43,618 nucleotides of DNA, taken from IMG/VR virus record IMGVR_UViG_3300044995_000108, positions 1 to 43,618 of that record. One strand, written 5' to 3'. The stretch is from a virus. The notes beneath the pieces are model-generated. The model did no database searches and was not told the DNA's origin. It saw only the letters and a list, made by a program, of their open reading frames with translations. A program made the translations under genes and the position numbers. Shown piece by piece: positions 10,370-17,708 of this stretch (the first letter of the stretch is position 1; every line of letters starts with the position of its first letter).

Positions 10370-10689
10370 CCTTCACGCTCAACATCCGGACCGCCGAAGA
10401 GCGCCGAGCCAAGGCGCTGGCCGCTGCCCGGGAACGGATCGCTGCTGCCGTCGACGCTCGCGTCGAGGCGCAGGCGCGGGCGCTCGGCTACAGCTCGGCT
10501 GCGCACCTGGCCAGCTATGTCGCCTCAACCGTGCCGGCATGGGCTGCTGAAGCGCGGGCCTTCATCGAGTGGCGCGACGCTGTGTGGCGAGCGGCGATCG
10601 AGCTGCAGGCGCAGGCTCTTGCAGCCCGAGAGATACCGCAACTTGATGACATTCTGGCGGCTCTTCCGGCGTGGGGGAGTGAGTCGTGA
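10366..10689 (+). CDS. Small helical protein, possible fibre assembly factor
   Basis: A 107-residue, Ala-rich and mainly helical protein whose ATG at 10366 overlaps the previous stop (ATGA). It has an N-terminal charged helix (EERRAKALAAARERI) and a segment AHLASYVASTVPAWAAEARAFIEWRDAVW. This 'ST.P.W.AEA.AF..WRDAVW' pattern recurs in C-terminal regions of phage fibre-associated and tail assembly proteins. A chaperone or assembly role is inferred from that and from position directly after the fibre. No membrane span is seen. Confidence 0.7.
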   Translation: MTFTLNIRTAEERRAKALAAARERIAAAVDARVEAQARALGYSSAAHLASYVASTVPAWAAEARAFIEWRDAVWRAAIELQAQALAAREIPQLDDILAALPAWGSES

Positions 10690-11102
10690 CGATCGCCTTG
10701 TCGGGAGGAAGTGGCTTGCTGGTCGGGAACTTTCCCGGCGGATTGCGGCTGCTGACTGCGACATTTCCGGTCGATACGACGACGTACGAGCCCCCCGATG
10801 GTGACGGTCTGGTGTTCAACTTCACCGGGCTGTATGTACCTCCTGCTGCCAATAACATCGATTTGAACTTTACTGGCTATACGGACGATGTCAGGGTTTT
10901 TGTATCTGCGCCAGAGCTGTGGGTCATACCATCCATGGATGTTGCTTTTGTGAGCAACGCCGGAGTATGGGCAGGATTTGGCTCGGATCAGCAAGGCAGC
11001 ATTGCTGCAATGCATTGTAATGTTTGGACGGGATCCGGGTCGGATCAGCAAGGCAGCATTGCCGTGACGCATTGTAGCGTCTGGGCAGAACTGGAGCCAT
11101 GA
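10686..11102 (+). CDS. Hypothetical protein with a duplicated C-terminal unit
   Basis: A 138-residue protein starting at GTG 10686 and overlapping the previous stop by 4 bases. The N-terminal two thirds look beta-rich (FPVDTTTYEPPDGDGLVFNFTGLYVPP). The C-terminus carries two copies of a 19-residue unit, GSDQQGSIAxxHCxVW, encoded by a 57-base spacing (TCGGATCAG at 10983 and 11040). From here to about 12100 the DNA is clearly richer in A+T than the flanking genes. This fits an exchanged surface or receptor-binding module, but the function is unknown. Confidence 0.65.
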   Translation: MTIALSGGSGLLVGNFPGGLRLLTATFPVDTTTYEPPDGDGLVFNFTGLYVPPAANNIDLNFTGYTDDVRVFVSAPELWVIPSMDVAFVSNAGVWAGFGSDQQGSIAAMHCNVWTGSGSDQQGSIAVTHCSVWAELEP

Positions 11103-12112
11103 CCATGAGCTATATCCTTCACCTTGGACACCAGCCAGCGGATATTGGTGTCGATCCGGCGCGCATCTCAAGTGTGTCAGCAGCGTTTGACAGCACGCTT
11201 GACAATAATGCCGTAGTAAGCCCCAGCGGTTTGGGCTATACCGGGCGTCTAAACTGGGCTGTGAGCCATGCTGCCACATCCAACTTGTGGCTGGGTTTTC
11301 GCTATACGAGGCTTACCACTAGTGACACTATTGGTAATACAGGTGGTGGCGATTGGCTGGTGTTTCGGAACAATTCTGCTCAAGTTGTCGCCAAGGTAAC
11401 CCTGGACTCCATTAACAATGCTGGGCTCAGGCTCCGCGTAGAAGCGCACGGAGATACGCAGGTCAATTCCGCGTATCATGATTTCGGGGCGAGCCTTACC
11501 AGTACGTGGTTCGATATTCAGGTCGAGTGCAACAGCAGTGAAATCACGATCCGGCTTCATGCGCACGGTGCTCTGGTTCTGTCAGCTACTGCCGCAAATA
11601 CGGCAGGAAAAGCACCGTCTACCAGCATTCAGGCAAGCATGCAGGTCTCTCATGATAACGCATACGCTGGACAGATTGCAGTTGCACATATTGCGGTGCT
11701 TGATGGTGTGAGCACCATCGGGCGGCGGTTCGTGCGGCTTCGTCCAAATGCGCAAGGGCATTACAATCAGTGGAGAGGTAGCCCTGTGGCTCTTGCAGGC
11801 GGAACCGTGCTGGGGGCTATTTCGACCAGACAGGCTGGTCAAAGGGAGAGCTTTACCTGCACAGGACCAGCCTTGCCGCCAGCTTCCGCCTTGGCTGCTC
11901 TCCATGTAACCTTCAGGGGGGAAGGAAGTACTGCCTTGGGATCTGTGGCTGTGTTTTCTCGTATCGGGGGAACCGATTACGACACAACTCCTGTTGCTTT
12001 GCCTGTGGGGTCGATCCAGTTCAGGGCGGTCACCTTGCCTCAGAACCCGGCTACCAGCGCTCCTTGGGAAACCGATGCCTTGCCGGAAATCGGCTTCCTG
12101 TCCGTGGCGTGA
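11099..12112 (+). CDS. Predicted beta-rich virion surface protein
   Basis: A 337-residue protein with ATG 11099 overlapping the previous stop (ATGA). The region around 45-210 resembles a concanavalin/LamG-like jelly roll: NLWLGFRYTRLTT, GGGDWLVFRNNSAQVVAKVTL, LRLRVEAHGDTQ, STWFDIQVECNSSEITIRLHAHG. The C-terminal third, after a GRRFVRLRPNAQGHY segment, is a second beta-rich region. LamG-like folds in phage tails typically bind carbohydrate or cap fibres, so receptor interaction is a reasonable inference. No enzyme motif is visible. The gene is more A+T-rich than its neighbours, in line with transfer. Confidence 0.7.
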   Translation: MTMSYILHLGHQPADIGVDPARISSVSAAFDSTLDNNAVVSPSGLGYTGRLNWAVSHAATSNLWLGFRYTRLTTSDTIGNTGGGDWLVFRNNSAQVVAKVTLDSINNAGLRLRVEAHGDTQVNSAYHDFGASLTSTWFDIQVECNSSEITIRLHAHGALVLSATAANTAGKAPSTSIQASMQVSHDNAYAGQIAVAHIAVLDGVSTIGRRFVRLRPNAQGHYNQWRGSPVALAGGTVLGAISTRQAGQRESFTCTGPALPPASALAALHVTFRGEGSTALGSVAVFSRIGGTDYDTTPVALPVGSIQFRAVTLPQNPATSAPWETDALPEIGFLSVA

Positions 12113-12121
12113 GATCCGACC

Positions 12122-13006
12122 ATGGCGCAATTCATGAAGATCTTTCCGTCGCGGTTTGGGACCGAAAATACGACCATTGCTGAAGGAAACTCTGCGTTCA
12201 GTGATCTGACGCTTGCGTCGATGTTGACCTTCTGGCGACCTTGGTATGAGTTTCCCGGGTGCTTTGCCCGTGAGAGCGCCAGCGGTGCCTCAATGTCCAT
12301 ACGTATTACTGCAAACGATACTGCCACTCAAGATCACGAAATCCTCGCAGTTCTGCCTGGTCCTGACGTCAACCAGAATGGCGGGGTCATGTGCCGCTCT
12401 ACCGCGTCCTGGACCACGCAACCGAACGGGCACGTCAAAGCCTATCTGTGGGGGGATGGGCGGCTGTATGTTGACCGTATCACCACTGGCGGTAGCTCTG
12501 CGACTGTTGCCAGCGTTGATCTTGTGGCTCTTCAGCGGGACACACGTCCGATCCTGTGCAGGCTGAGAGTTACGGGAGCTGCATCAGCAACTCGGGTTCA
12601 ATGCAAGGTCTGGTCGTTCCAGCAGAATGAGCCTGCCCCCTGGACTGTCGACACGACTCTTGGGGTCACGCTGAACGCTGATGGGTTTCCAGTGCTGTAT
12701 CGAAGCGGTACAGGGTTTCCTGCGTTTCTCGGCATGGCGTTCTCGGTCGGGACTGATAGCGACGAAGCTCCGAGTTTCGTCGGGACGATCTCGGGGCAGG
12801 TTCGCGTCAACGGAACCTCGCAAGGTGGTCGGACTGTCCGGGCGGTCGCTCGCGAAGACCCTGGCTATGTCTTCGAGACGGTGAGTGACGGCTCTGGAAA
12901 CTTCGCTCTCAAGGTGCTCAAGGACTTCACCTATTCTGTCTACGCCATGGACGAGCTGACGGGTGACTTCAATGCTGTGATGTTCGACAAGATCGTGCCT
13001 GTCTGA
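12122..13006 (+). CDS. Beta-rich virion protein with carboxypeptidase-regulatory-like C-terminus
   Basis: A 294-residue protein starting at ATG 12122. The first 210 residues are beta-rich and resemble the preceding protein in style (FWRPWYEFPG, VKAYLWGDGRLYVDRI, PILCRLRVTGAASATRVQCKVWSF). Residues about 222-290 form a compact module: ISGQVRVNGTSQGGRTVRAVA, then FETVSDGSGNFALKVL and FTYSVYAMDELTGDF. That pattern is typical of carboxypeptidase-regulatory-like (transthyretin-type) sandwiches in surface proteins. It closes the run of fibre-associated genes before the lysis block. A host-contact role is inferred. Confidence 0.7.
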   Translation: MAQFMKIFPSRFGTENTTIAEGNSAFSDLTLASMLTFWRPWYEFPGCFARESASGASMSIRITANDTATQDHEILAVLPGPDVNQNGGVMCRSTASWTTQPNGHVKAYLWGDGRLYVDRITTGGSSATVASVDLVALQRDTRPILCRLRVTGAASATRVQCKVWSFQQNEPAPWTVDTTLGVTLNADGFPVLYRSGTGFPAFLGMAFSVGTDSDEAPSFVGTISGQVRVNGTSQGGRTVRAVAREDPGYVFETVSDGSGNFALKVLKDFTYSVYAMDELTGDFNAVMFDKIVPV

Positions 13007-13023
13007 CTGCTCGCGCACTTGCC

Positions 13024-13042
13024 ACTCGCCTGTTGGGTGAGT
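13024..13042 (+). other. Stem-loop before the lysis genes
   Basis: ACTCGCC (13024-13030) pairs with GGTGAGT (13036-13042) across a 5-base loop, with one G-T wobble. It lies in the 64-base gap between the surface protein and the lysis block. No T-run follows, so it is not a standard intrinsic terminator; it may be a 5' leader structure for the lysis genes or chance. Confidence 0.35.
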
Positions 13043-13070
13043 AGATACCTGGCTAGAAAGGAGGTTGGAA

Positions 13071-13445
13071 GTGACGGTCACGCTGCCGGAAGTATGGACC
13101 GTGTCCATTACCACCATTGTGGGTGCGGTCCTGGCGTTGGTTGCGATGGTGTGGGCCGCTGCGGCGGCGTACGGCAGCGTCATGCGTGGAATCGCGGAAC
13201 TGCGCGCCAGCGTGGCAGCCGGTCTGACCGACCTGCAGAAAGACCTCGATCGCTTGCGAGAGCGGACGATGGAACGAGACAACCGCTCGACCGCGAGCGA
13301 TTTCAAGCTGACCGAGCTGGATCGAACGATGGCTGTGCTGCAGGAGCGCGTTCGAGAGGTGGAAAACAAGCTCGATCAGGTGCTGCGGCTGATGGAGCGA
13401 GGCGTCCTGCTCGCTCGCCGGCGCAAGGAAGAGGAAGACGAATGA
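13071..13445 (+). CDS. Membrane-anchored coiled-coil lysis protein (spanin- or holin-like)
   Basis: A 124-residue protein. GTG at 13071 is chosen because AAAGGAGG at 13057-13064 sits 6 bases before it; the in-frame TTG at 13065 is too close. One N-terminal transmembrane helix (about residues 11-35, SITTIVGAVLALVAMVWAAA) is followed by a heptad-rich coiled coil (about 45-110, LTDLQKDLDRLRERTMERD ... LQERVREVENKLDQVLRLM) and a charged tail, RRRKEEEDE. A single N-terminal span plus long coiled coil matches inner-membrane spanins (Rz type), and also some XhlA-like or holin-like proteins. Its stop overlaps the endolysin ATG by 4 bases, which supports a lysis role. Confidence 0.7.
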   Translation: MTVTLPEVWTVSITTIVGAVLALVAMVWAAAAAYGSVMRGIAELRASVAAGLTDLQKDLDRLRERTMERDNRSTASDFKLTELDRTMAVLQERVREVENKLDQVLRLMERGVLLARRRKEEEDE

Positions 13446-14260
13446 GCGCAGCGCAGCGGTTCGACCGAGTCATGGCGGAGGTGCTTCGTCACGAGGGCGG
13501 CTACGTGGACCATCCACGCGACCCCGGCGGAGCTACCAACATGGGCATCACTCATCGCACGCTGGCCGACTGGCGTGGACATCCGGTAACCAAGGATGAT
13601 GTGCGCAACCTGACTCGTGCCGAGGCGCTGGCAATCTATCGAGATCGGTACTGGGCAGTGGTGCGCGGGGATGAGCTGCCGGCCGGTCTGGACTATGTGG
13701 CGATGGATGCAGCGGTCAATGCCGGGCCTCGTCGTGGCGTCGAGTGGCTGCAGCGAGGCATCCTTGCGGCAGGTCAGCTCGTCGCCGTGGATGGCGTGGT
13801 CGGGCCAGAGACGATCAGGGCTGCGCAAGCGGTCAAGGCTGCCGGGCGCGCAGCTGAGGCTGTCAAGGCGGCCTGCGCGGCGCGGCTGGCGTTCAAGCGG
13901 CGACTGCCCACGTGGGATGTGTTCGGCCGCGGTTGGGCGCGGCGAGTGGCGGAGGTCGAGGCCAAGGCTGTGCGCTGGGCGGTTGAGGACACACAGCAGC
14001 CTGTGCGACCAGTACTGATCGCGCAGGAGATCCAGGCGTATCGGAGCGAGGTGGCGGCGCAGCGCAGCGCGGGTGCGGCCGCTGTGGCTACGCCTGTGGC
14101 AGGTGTCGGCGTTGATCAGGCTGTGGATGCCCTGCGTTGGGGCTGGGTTCCGATCATCCTTGTCGGGGCGGTCGTCGTGCTGATTTTCGTGCGACAGATG
14201 GTCGAGGCTCGGGAGCGGAAACGAGCCTACCGCGAGGAAGCGCTGGAGGCAAAGCCATGA
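13442..14260 (+). CDS. Endolysin, GH108 family, with C-terminal membrane anchor
   Basis: A 272-residue protein; ATG 13442 overlaps the preceding stop (ATGA), so longer in-frame starts upstream are rejected. The N-terminus has the GH108 signature RHEGGYVDHPRDPGGATNMGIT with the catalytic Glu at residue 18. It continues through NLTRAEALAIYRDRYW and a C-terminal helical domain with VDGVVGPETI (peptidoglycan-binding-3 type). This enzyme should cut the glycan strands of peptidoglycan. After a linker (about 195-220) there is a hydrophobic helix, WVPIILVGAVVVLIFV (about 236-251), and a basic tail, suggesting membrane tethering. Anchors on phage endolysins are more often N-terminal. It lies between a spanin-like and a holin-like gene. 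Confidence 0.9.
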   Translation: MSAAQRFDRVMAEVLRHEGGYVDHPRDPGGATNMGITHRTLADWRGHPVTKDDVRNLTRAEALAIYRDRYWAVVRGDELPAGLDYVAMDAAVNAGPRRGVEWLQRGILAAGQLVAVDGVVGPETIRAAQAVKAAGRAAEAVKAACAARLAFKRRLPTWDVFGRGWARRVAEVEAKAVRWAVEDTQQPVRPVLIAQEIQAYRSEVAAQRSAGAAAVATPVAGVGVDQAVDALRWGWVPIILVGAVVVLIFVRQMVEARERKRAYREEALEAKP

Positions 14261-14469
14261 GGGACTTTCTGCGCGGCTGGCGCACGATCGTCGTCAACAC
14301 GATCGCGCTGCTGCTCGTGGCTCTGGAGATGCTGGTTCCGGTGCTTCAGTTGCCCGAGTTTCTTGCAGTGCTGCCGCCCGAGTGGACGCCCTATGTCGCG
14401 CTCATTCTGGCGGTGGCCAACATCCTGTTGCGCCTCGACACCCACACGCCACCAGGGCGTCGCGAGTGA
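14257..14469 (+). CDS. Holin candidate, two transmembrane segments
   Basis: A 70-residue protein; the ATG at 14257 overlaps the endolysin stop by 4 bases, so longer starts upstream are rejected. A basic N-terminus (MRDFLRGWRT) precedes one hydrophobic span (about 10-30, IVVNTIALLLVALEMLVPVL), a short PPEWTPY turn, a second span (about 45-60, VALILAVANILLRL) and a charged end (DTHTPPGRRE). Size, two spans and position directly after the endolysin fit a class II-type holin. Holins are too diverse for a sequence-only family claim. Confidence 0.75.
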   Translation: MRDFLRGWRTIVVNTIALLLVALEMLVPVLQLPEFLAVLPPEWTPYVALILAVANILLRLDTHTPPGRRE

Positions 14470-14513
14470 TCTGAGGGCTGGGCGTGAATCGACTACAGCG
14501 CCCTTGACAGCAT

Positions 14514-14528
14514 TCGCTCTCTGAGCGA
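14514..14528 (+). other. Short hairpin in the gap after the holin
   Basis: TCGCTC (14514-14519) pairs with GAGCGA (14523-14528) around a TCT loop. It stands in the 89-base gap between holin candidate and the next gene. No T-run follows. It may end or stabilise the lysis transcript, but support is weak. The gap holds no other feature beyond the GGAGG ribosome binding site near 14550. Confidence 0.35.
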
Positions 14529-14558
14529 GGGTGAAGACCTCCTTGGGTTGGAGGGACG

Positions 14559-14849
14559 ATGGCAGAAACGCGCAAAGGCATGGTGTCTGCGAGCGACCCA
14601 CGCCTGAAGCGCGCGGGGGTTGCAGGGTATAACAAGCCCAAGGCAACCCCCTCCCATCCGACCAAGAGCCACATCGTCGTCGCCAAGTCTGGCAACAAGG
14701 TCAAGACAATCCGCTTCGGCGAGCAGGGCGCCAAGACGAACCAGAGCGCCAAGCAGCGCAAGGCCTTCAGGGCTCGGCACGCCAAGAACATCGCCAAGGG
14801 CAAGATGTCGGCGGCGTGGTGGGCGAACAAGGTCAAGTGGAAAGGCTGA
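14559..14849 (+). CDS. Small basic conserved phage protein
   Basis: A 96-residue, strongly basic protein with ATG 14559 behind GGAGG. It reads MAETRKGMVSASDPRLKRAG, then KSHIVVAKSGNKVKTIRFGEQG, and ends in FRARHAKNIAKGKMSAAWWA and KVKW. I recognise this pattern as widespread in podovirus-type virion clusters, but no function is known to me. The abundance of Lys/Arg would suit DNA or RNA contact inside the particle, which is inference. Its stop shares one base with the next start (TGATG). Confidence 0.8.
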   Translation: MAETRKGMVSASDPRLKRAGVAGYNKPKATPSHPTKSHIVVAKSGNKVKTIRFGEQGAKTNQSAKQRKAFRARHAKNIAKGKMSAAWWANKVKWKG

Positions 14850-15916
14850 TGGACGCTGAGCAGCCGACAGACGGGCGGGTGCGGCAGCCTTCGGAATCCG
14901 TAATCGTCGGGCAGTTCGCCGGCATCAAGAACACCGCGACGCCCGAGCGGCTGGGCGCGAATGATCTGGAGCGCGCGGTCAACGTCGACATCGACAATGA
15001 AGGACAGGTACGTCGACGGCGTGGCTATAGGCGGCTCCTGACGGGCGACTTCCACAGCGTCTGGACAGCACCCGATGGGCGCACCTTCGTCGTGCGCGAT
15101 GGCCAGCTCGTTCTGCTTCGGCCCGACCTGACTACCGTCCCTCTCGCCGCCGGCGGCAGGCATCCGATCAGCTACCTGGCTGTCGGCGACACGATCTACT
15201 TTTCGTCGCGTTCCGTGAGCGGCAAGATTCTGCCCGATCTGACGGTCGCGCCGTGGGGCCAGACTGGCGGTGATGGGCAGTGGCTGTCGCCTGTGGTTCG
15301 CCCGACCGACACGTTGGGCGAGGTCCAGGGCCGCATCCTGCGCGCTCCGCCGCTGGCCGAGTGGCTGACCCACCACAACGGGCGAATCTACCTCGCTGCT
15401 GGGAACGTGCTCTGGGCCACCGAGATGTTCCTCTACGATGTGGTCGACGCCACGCGGACCTTCTTCCAGTACGAAGCGCCGATCACCGGCTTGGCGGCGT
15501 GCGGCGATGGCTTCTATGTCGGTACGACCGAAGCTGTCTATTTCGTCCGCGGTCCGTTGCGGGAGCTTGACCGGCGTACGGTGGTGCGGACCGGGTGCAT
15601 CCCGGGATCGATGATTCCGATCACCGGCGACGTGGCTACCCAGGCAGGCGAGCCGGCGCTGCAGCACCGTGAGGGGGTCATGTTCATGACTGCCGAGGGG
15701 CTGATCGTCGGGTTCAACAACGGCTTCTGTCGCAACATGACAGCTGGTCGGGTCATGTTCCCCAGCGCCGACCGGGTTGTACCAATGCTGCGCGAGCAGG
15801 ACGGAATGCACCACTATGTGGCGGTCGCTCAGACCGGTGGTGCGCCGATCTCCCGGGCCAATCTGGGAGACTGGGTCGACATCGAGATCGTTCGAGGTCC
15901 GCGCAGCATTACCTGA
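14849..15916 (+). CDS. Beta-propeller-like virion protein
   Basis: A 355-residue protein starting at ATG 14849, sharing one base with the previous stop; GGAAAGG lies just before. The motif ERLGANDLERAVNVDIDNEG followed by VRRRRGYRRLL is typical of phage virion proteins with WD-like beta-propeller repeats. Recurrent short strand units follow (FHSVWTAPDGRTFVVRDGQL, ISYLAVGDTIYFSSRS, HNGRIYLAAGNVLWATE, ITGLAACGDGFYVGTTEAVY). Related proteins sit at the head-tail junction or stabilise packaged DNA in some podoviruses (P22 gp10-like), but the exact site here is not shown by the sequence. No signal peptide or membrane span is present. Confidence 0.7.
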   Translation: MDAEQPTDGRVRQPSESVIVGQFAGIKNTATPERLGANDLERAVNVDIDNEGQVRRRRGYRRLLTGDFHSVWTAPDGRTFVVRDGQLVLLRPDLTTVPLAAGGRHPISYLAVGDTIYFSSRSVSGKILPDLTVAPWGQTGGDGQWLSPVVRPTDTLGEVQGRILRAPPLAEWLTHHNGRIYLAAGNVLWATEMFLYDVVDATRTFFQYEAPITGLAACGDGFYVGTTEAVYFVRGPLRELDRRTVVRTGCIPGSMIPITGDVATQAGEPALQHREGVMFMTAEGLIVGFNNGFCRNMTAGRVMFPSADRVVPMLREQDGMHHYVAVAQTGGAPISRANLGDWVDIEIVRGPRSIT

Positions 15917-15993
15917 CCACCAGTTGCCTGTTCGCGTCATCGAAGATACAGTGTCACTGCGACACCTCACTTCATTCCAACAGGAGCGCGCCC

Positions 15994-16539
15994 ATGGAGG
16001 GTCTCGAACTGATCTGCAAGTCCCTGCCCAGCGGGCTCCGGATGCCCGACGGCAAGCTGCACATCCACGGCTGGTACCACGGCCAGATCGTCCGGGATGG
16101 CAAGGTAATCGACGAGTTCGAGGCTCCGAACCTGGTGGTCAACCAGGGTCTCGACATGGTGCTCGATGTGGTGTTCCGCGGGCAGTCTGGTCCTGGCGCA
16201 TGGTATCTCGGCCTCTACCAAGGTACCTATACCCCCGTGGCCACCGTCACCGCCGCCACCATCGCAGCCGCATCCAACGAACTGATCGACTACTCCGAAC
16301 CGACGCGACCGGCATGGGTTCCGGGCCCAGTTGACAACCGCGTGGTGAGCAACAGCGCCTCGCGTGCGACTTTCACCTTCACGGCGGCGCGTACGGTTCG
16401 CGGGGCGTTCCTGATCAACAACGCGACCAAGAACGGCACGGCAGGCATCCTGGCGTCCGCGTCGAGCTTCGGGACGCCGCGTTCGGTTCAGAGCTCGGAC
16501 CAGCTGCTGCTGACCTACAACGTCTCCGCCGCGAGCTGA
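15994..16539 (+). CDS. Conserved phage structural protein, unknown role
   Basis: A 181-residue protein with ATG 15994 behind CAGGAG. It begins MEGLELICKSLPSGLRMPDG and includes IHGWYHGQIVRDGKVIDEF, an APNLVVNQGLDMVLDVVF segment and WYLGLYQGTYTPV. The 'N.VVN.GLD..LD..F......WY.GL' pattern is common in small tail or virion proteins of phages. The C-terminal half is beta-rich (RATFTFTAARTVRGAFLINN). The 77-base gap before it contains a small stem (GTGTC/GACAC, 15951-15965) and no other clear signal. Its stop shares one base with the next start. Confidence 0.7.
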   Translation: MEGLELICKSLPSGLRMPDGKLHIHGWYHGQIVRDGKVIDEFEAPNLVVNQGLDMVLDVVFRGQSGPGAWYLGLYQGTYTPVATVTAATIAAASNELIDYSEPTRPAWVPGPVDNRVVSNSASRATFTFTAARTVRGAFLINNATKNGTAGILASASSFGTPRSVQSSDQLLLTYNVSAAS

Positions 16540-17708
16540 TGCCTCCGGTCTATGAGGAAGTAGTCGACAACAAGCACGACACCGAGTTTCTGTGCCTCGT
16601 CGAGGTCATGGAGACTCGCCGGACATTCGCGTCGCCTTTCTCCTACTTCAGCGTCTCGGACGAGACGGACTATGCCTGGCTGGAGGCGCTCAGCCTCAGC
16701 ACCGGCTTCACTCTGACAAGTCAGGCTCTGGCGGGCGCGGCTGGAACCATCTTGCGAGAGTGGGTCACGTTCAGAGACAGCCTGTCATCGCAGTTCCTGT
16801 ATGGGCTGCTGGTGCAGACCGTGCTCAGGCTGCAGGACACTCTGGGCAGGCAGTCTGCGCTGAATGCAACCGAGACAATCACGCTCAGCGATGTGGCCAG
16901 TCTGCTCGATGCCCTGCGGGCCATCGAGCAGGTGGGGTTGAGCGACGCGCTGTTCGGTTCGGTCATTCAAGGACAGACGCTTGGTGAACAGCTCCGGCTG
17001 CAGGACGCGCTCCTGCGGTTCTTCGGCGCGACAGCCCAGAGCCTGCTCACCATGGCCGACGTGATGAGCACGCTGACCCGGCGCGCGCTCGCGGTTGTCG
17101 AGCCGATGACAGTTTCCGACATCGTGGTGCCTGTGGCCGTGGTGCGTGTGACGACTGTCGAGCCTGTCGAGATCACGGCGACCAGCCTGCTGCAGCTGCT
17201 CTACTCGCAGACCCTGAGCGACACGATCGAGCTGGAGGTGCTGCTCCGCACCCCGCAGGGGGTGACGACCTGGGCGATGAACACGCGCACCGGCGCTGTG
17301 ACGCAGTACGACAACTTCGCGTTCAACAGCTTTGCGCAGCTGGGTCGCCGGTATCTGGGCGCGGCCGATGACGGGCTGTACGAACTGGTGGGCGACGATG
17401 ATGAGGGCAACCCGATCATCGCTACGCTCAAGAGTGGCGCGCTGCAGATGCACGAGACGCGCCCGCACGGCCTGCGCGCCGTCTACCTGGGCATCAACGG
17501 TGAGGGCGAATTCTTCCTGCGCCTCACGGGCGGCACCGGCGAGACCTATCTTTACAGGGTGCAGGCGCGCGAGATGGAAAACACCAAGGTGTGGACAGGC
17601 AAGGGTCTGCGCCACCGGTACCTGACCTACGAGCTGATTTCCACCGGGCAGGACTTCGATCTCGATACGATCGAGTTCGTGCCCATGCGCCCGCGCCGCC
17701 GTGTCTGA
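16539..17708 (+). CDS. Conserved phage virion protein
   Basis: A 389-residue protein; ATG 16539 shares one base with the previous stop. The middle (about 75-215) holds irregular repeats around SLSDALxxLxQVT-like cores (LRLQDTLGRQSAL, ITLSDVASLLDAL, VGLSDALFGS, LRLQDALLRFF, MTVSDIVVP, TLSDTIELEV). The C-terminal third has TWAMNTRTGAVTQYDNFAFN, then FAQLGRRYLGAADDGLYELV, which I recognise as a recurring phage structural module. The end is very basic (PMRPRRRV). Adhesin-like repeats plus a beta-rich end suggest a particle surface or tail role. The function is not established. It overlaps the next gene by 8 bases. Confidence 0.7.
   Translation: MPPVYEEVVDNKHDTEFLCLVEVMETRRTFASPFSYFSVSDETDYAWLEALSLSTGFTLTSQALAGAAGTILREWVTFRDSLSSQFLYGLLVQTVLRLQDTLGRQSALNATETITLSDVASLLDALRAIEQVGLSDALFGSVIQGQTLGEQLRLQDALLRFFGATAQSLLTMADVMSTLTRRALAVVEPMTVSDIVVPVAVVRVTTVEPVEITATSLLQLLYSQTLSDTIELEVLLRTPQGVTTWAMNTRTGAVTQYDNFAFNSFAQLGRRYLGAADDGLYELVGDDDEGNPIIATLKSGALQMHETRPHGLRAVYLGINGEGEFFLRLTGGTGETYLYRVQAREMENTKVWTGKGLRHRYLTYELISTGQDFDLDTIEFVPMRPRRRV

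Noticed and set aside
14505-14533. TTGACA in the gap after the holin as a + strand promoter
   Set aside because: No -10-like sequence lies 16-18 bases downstream.
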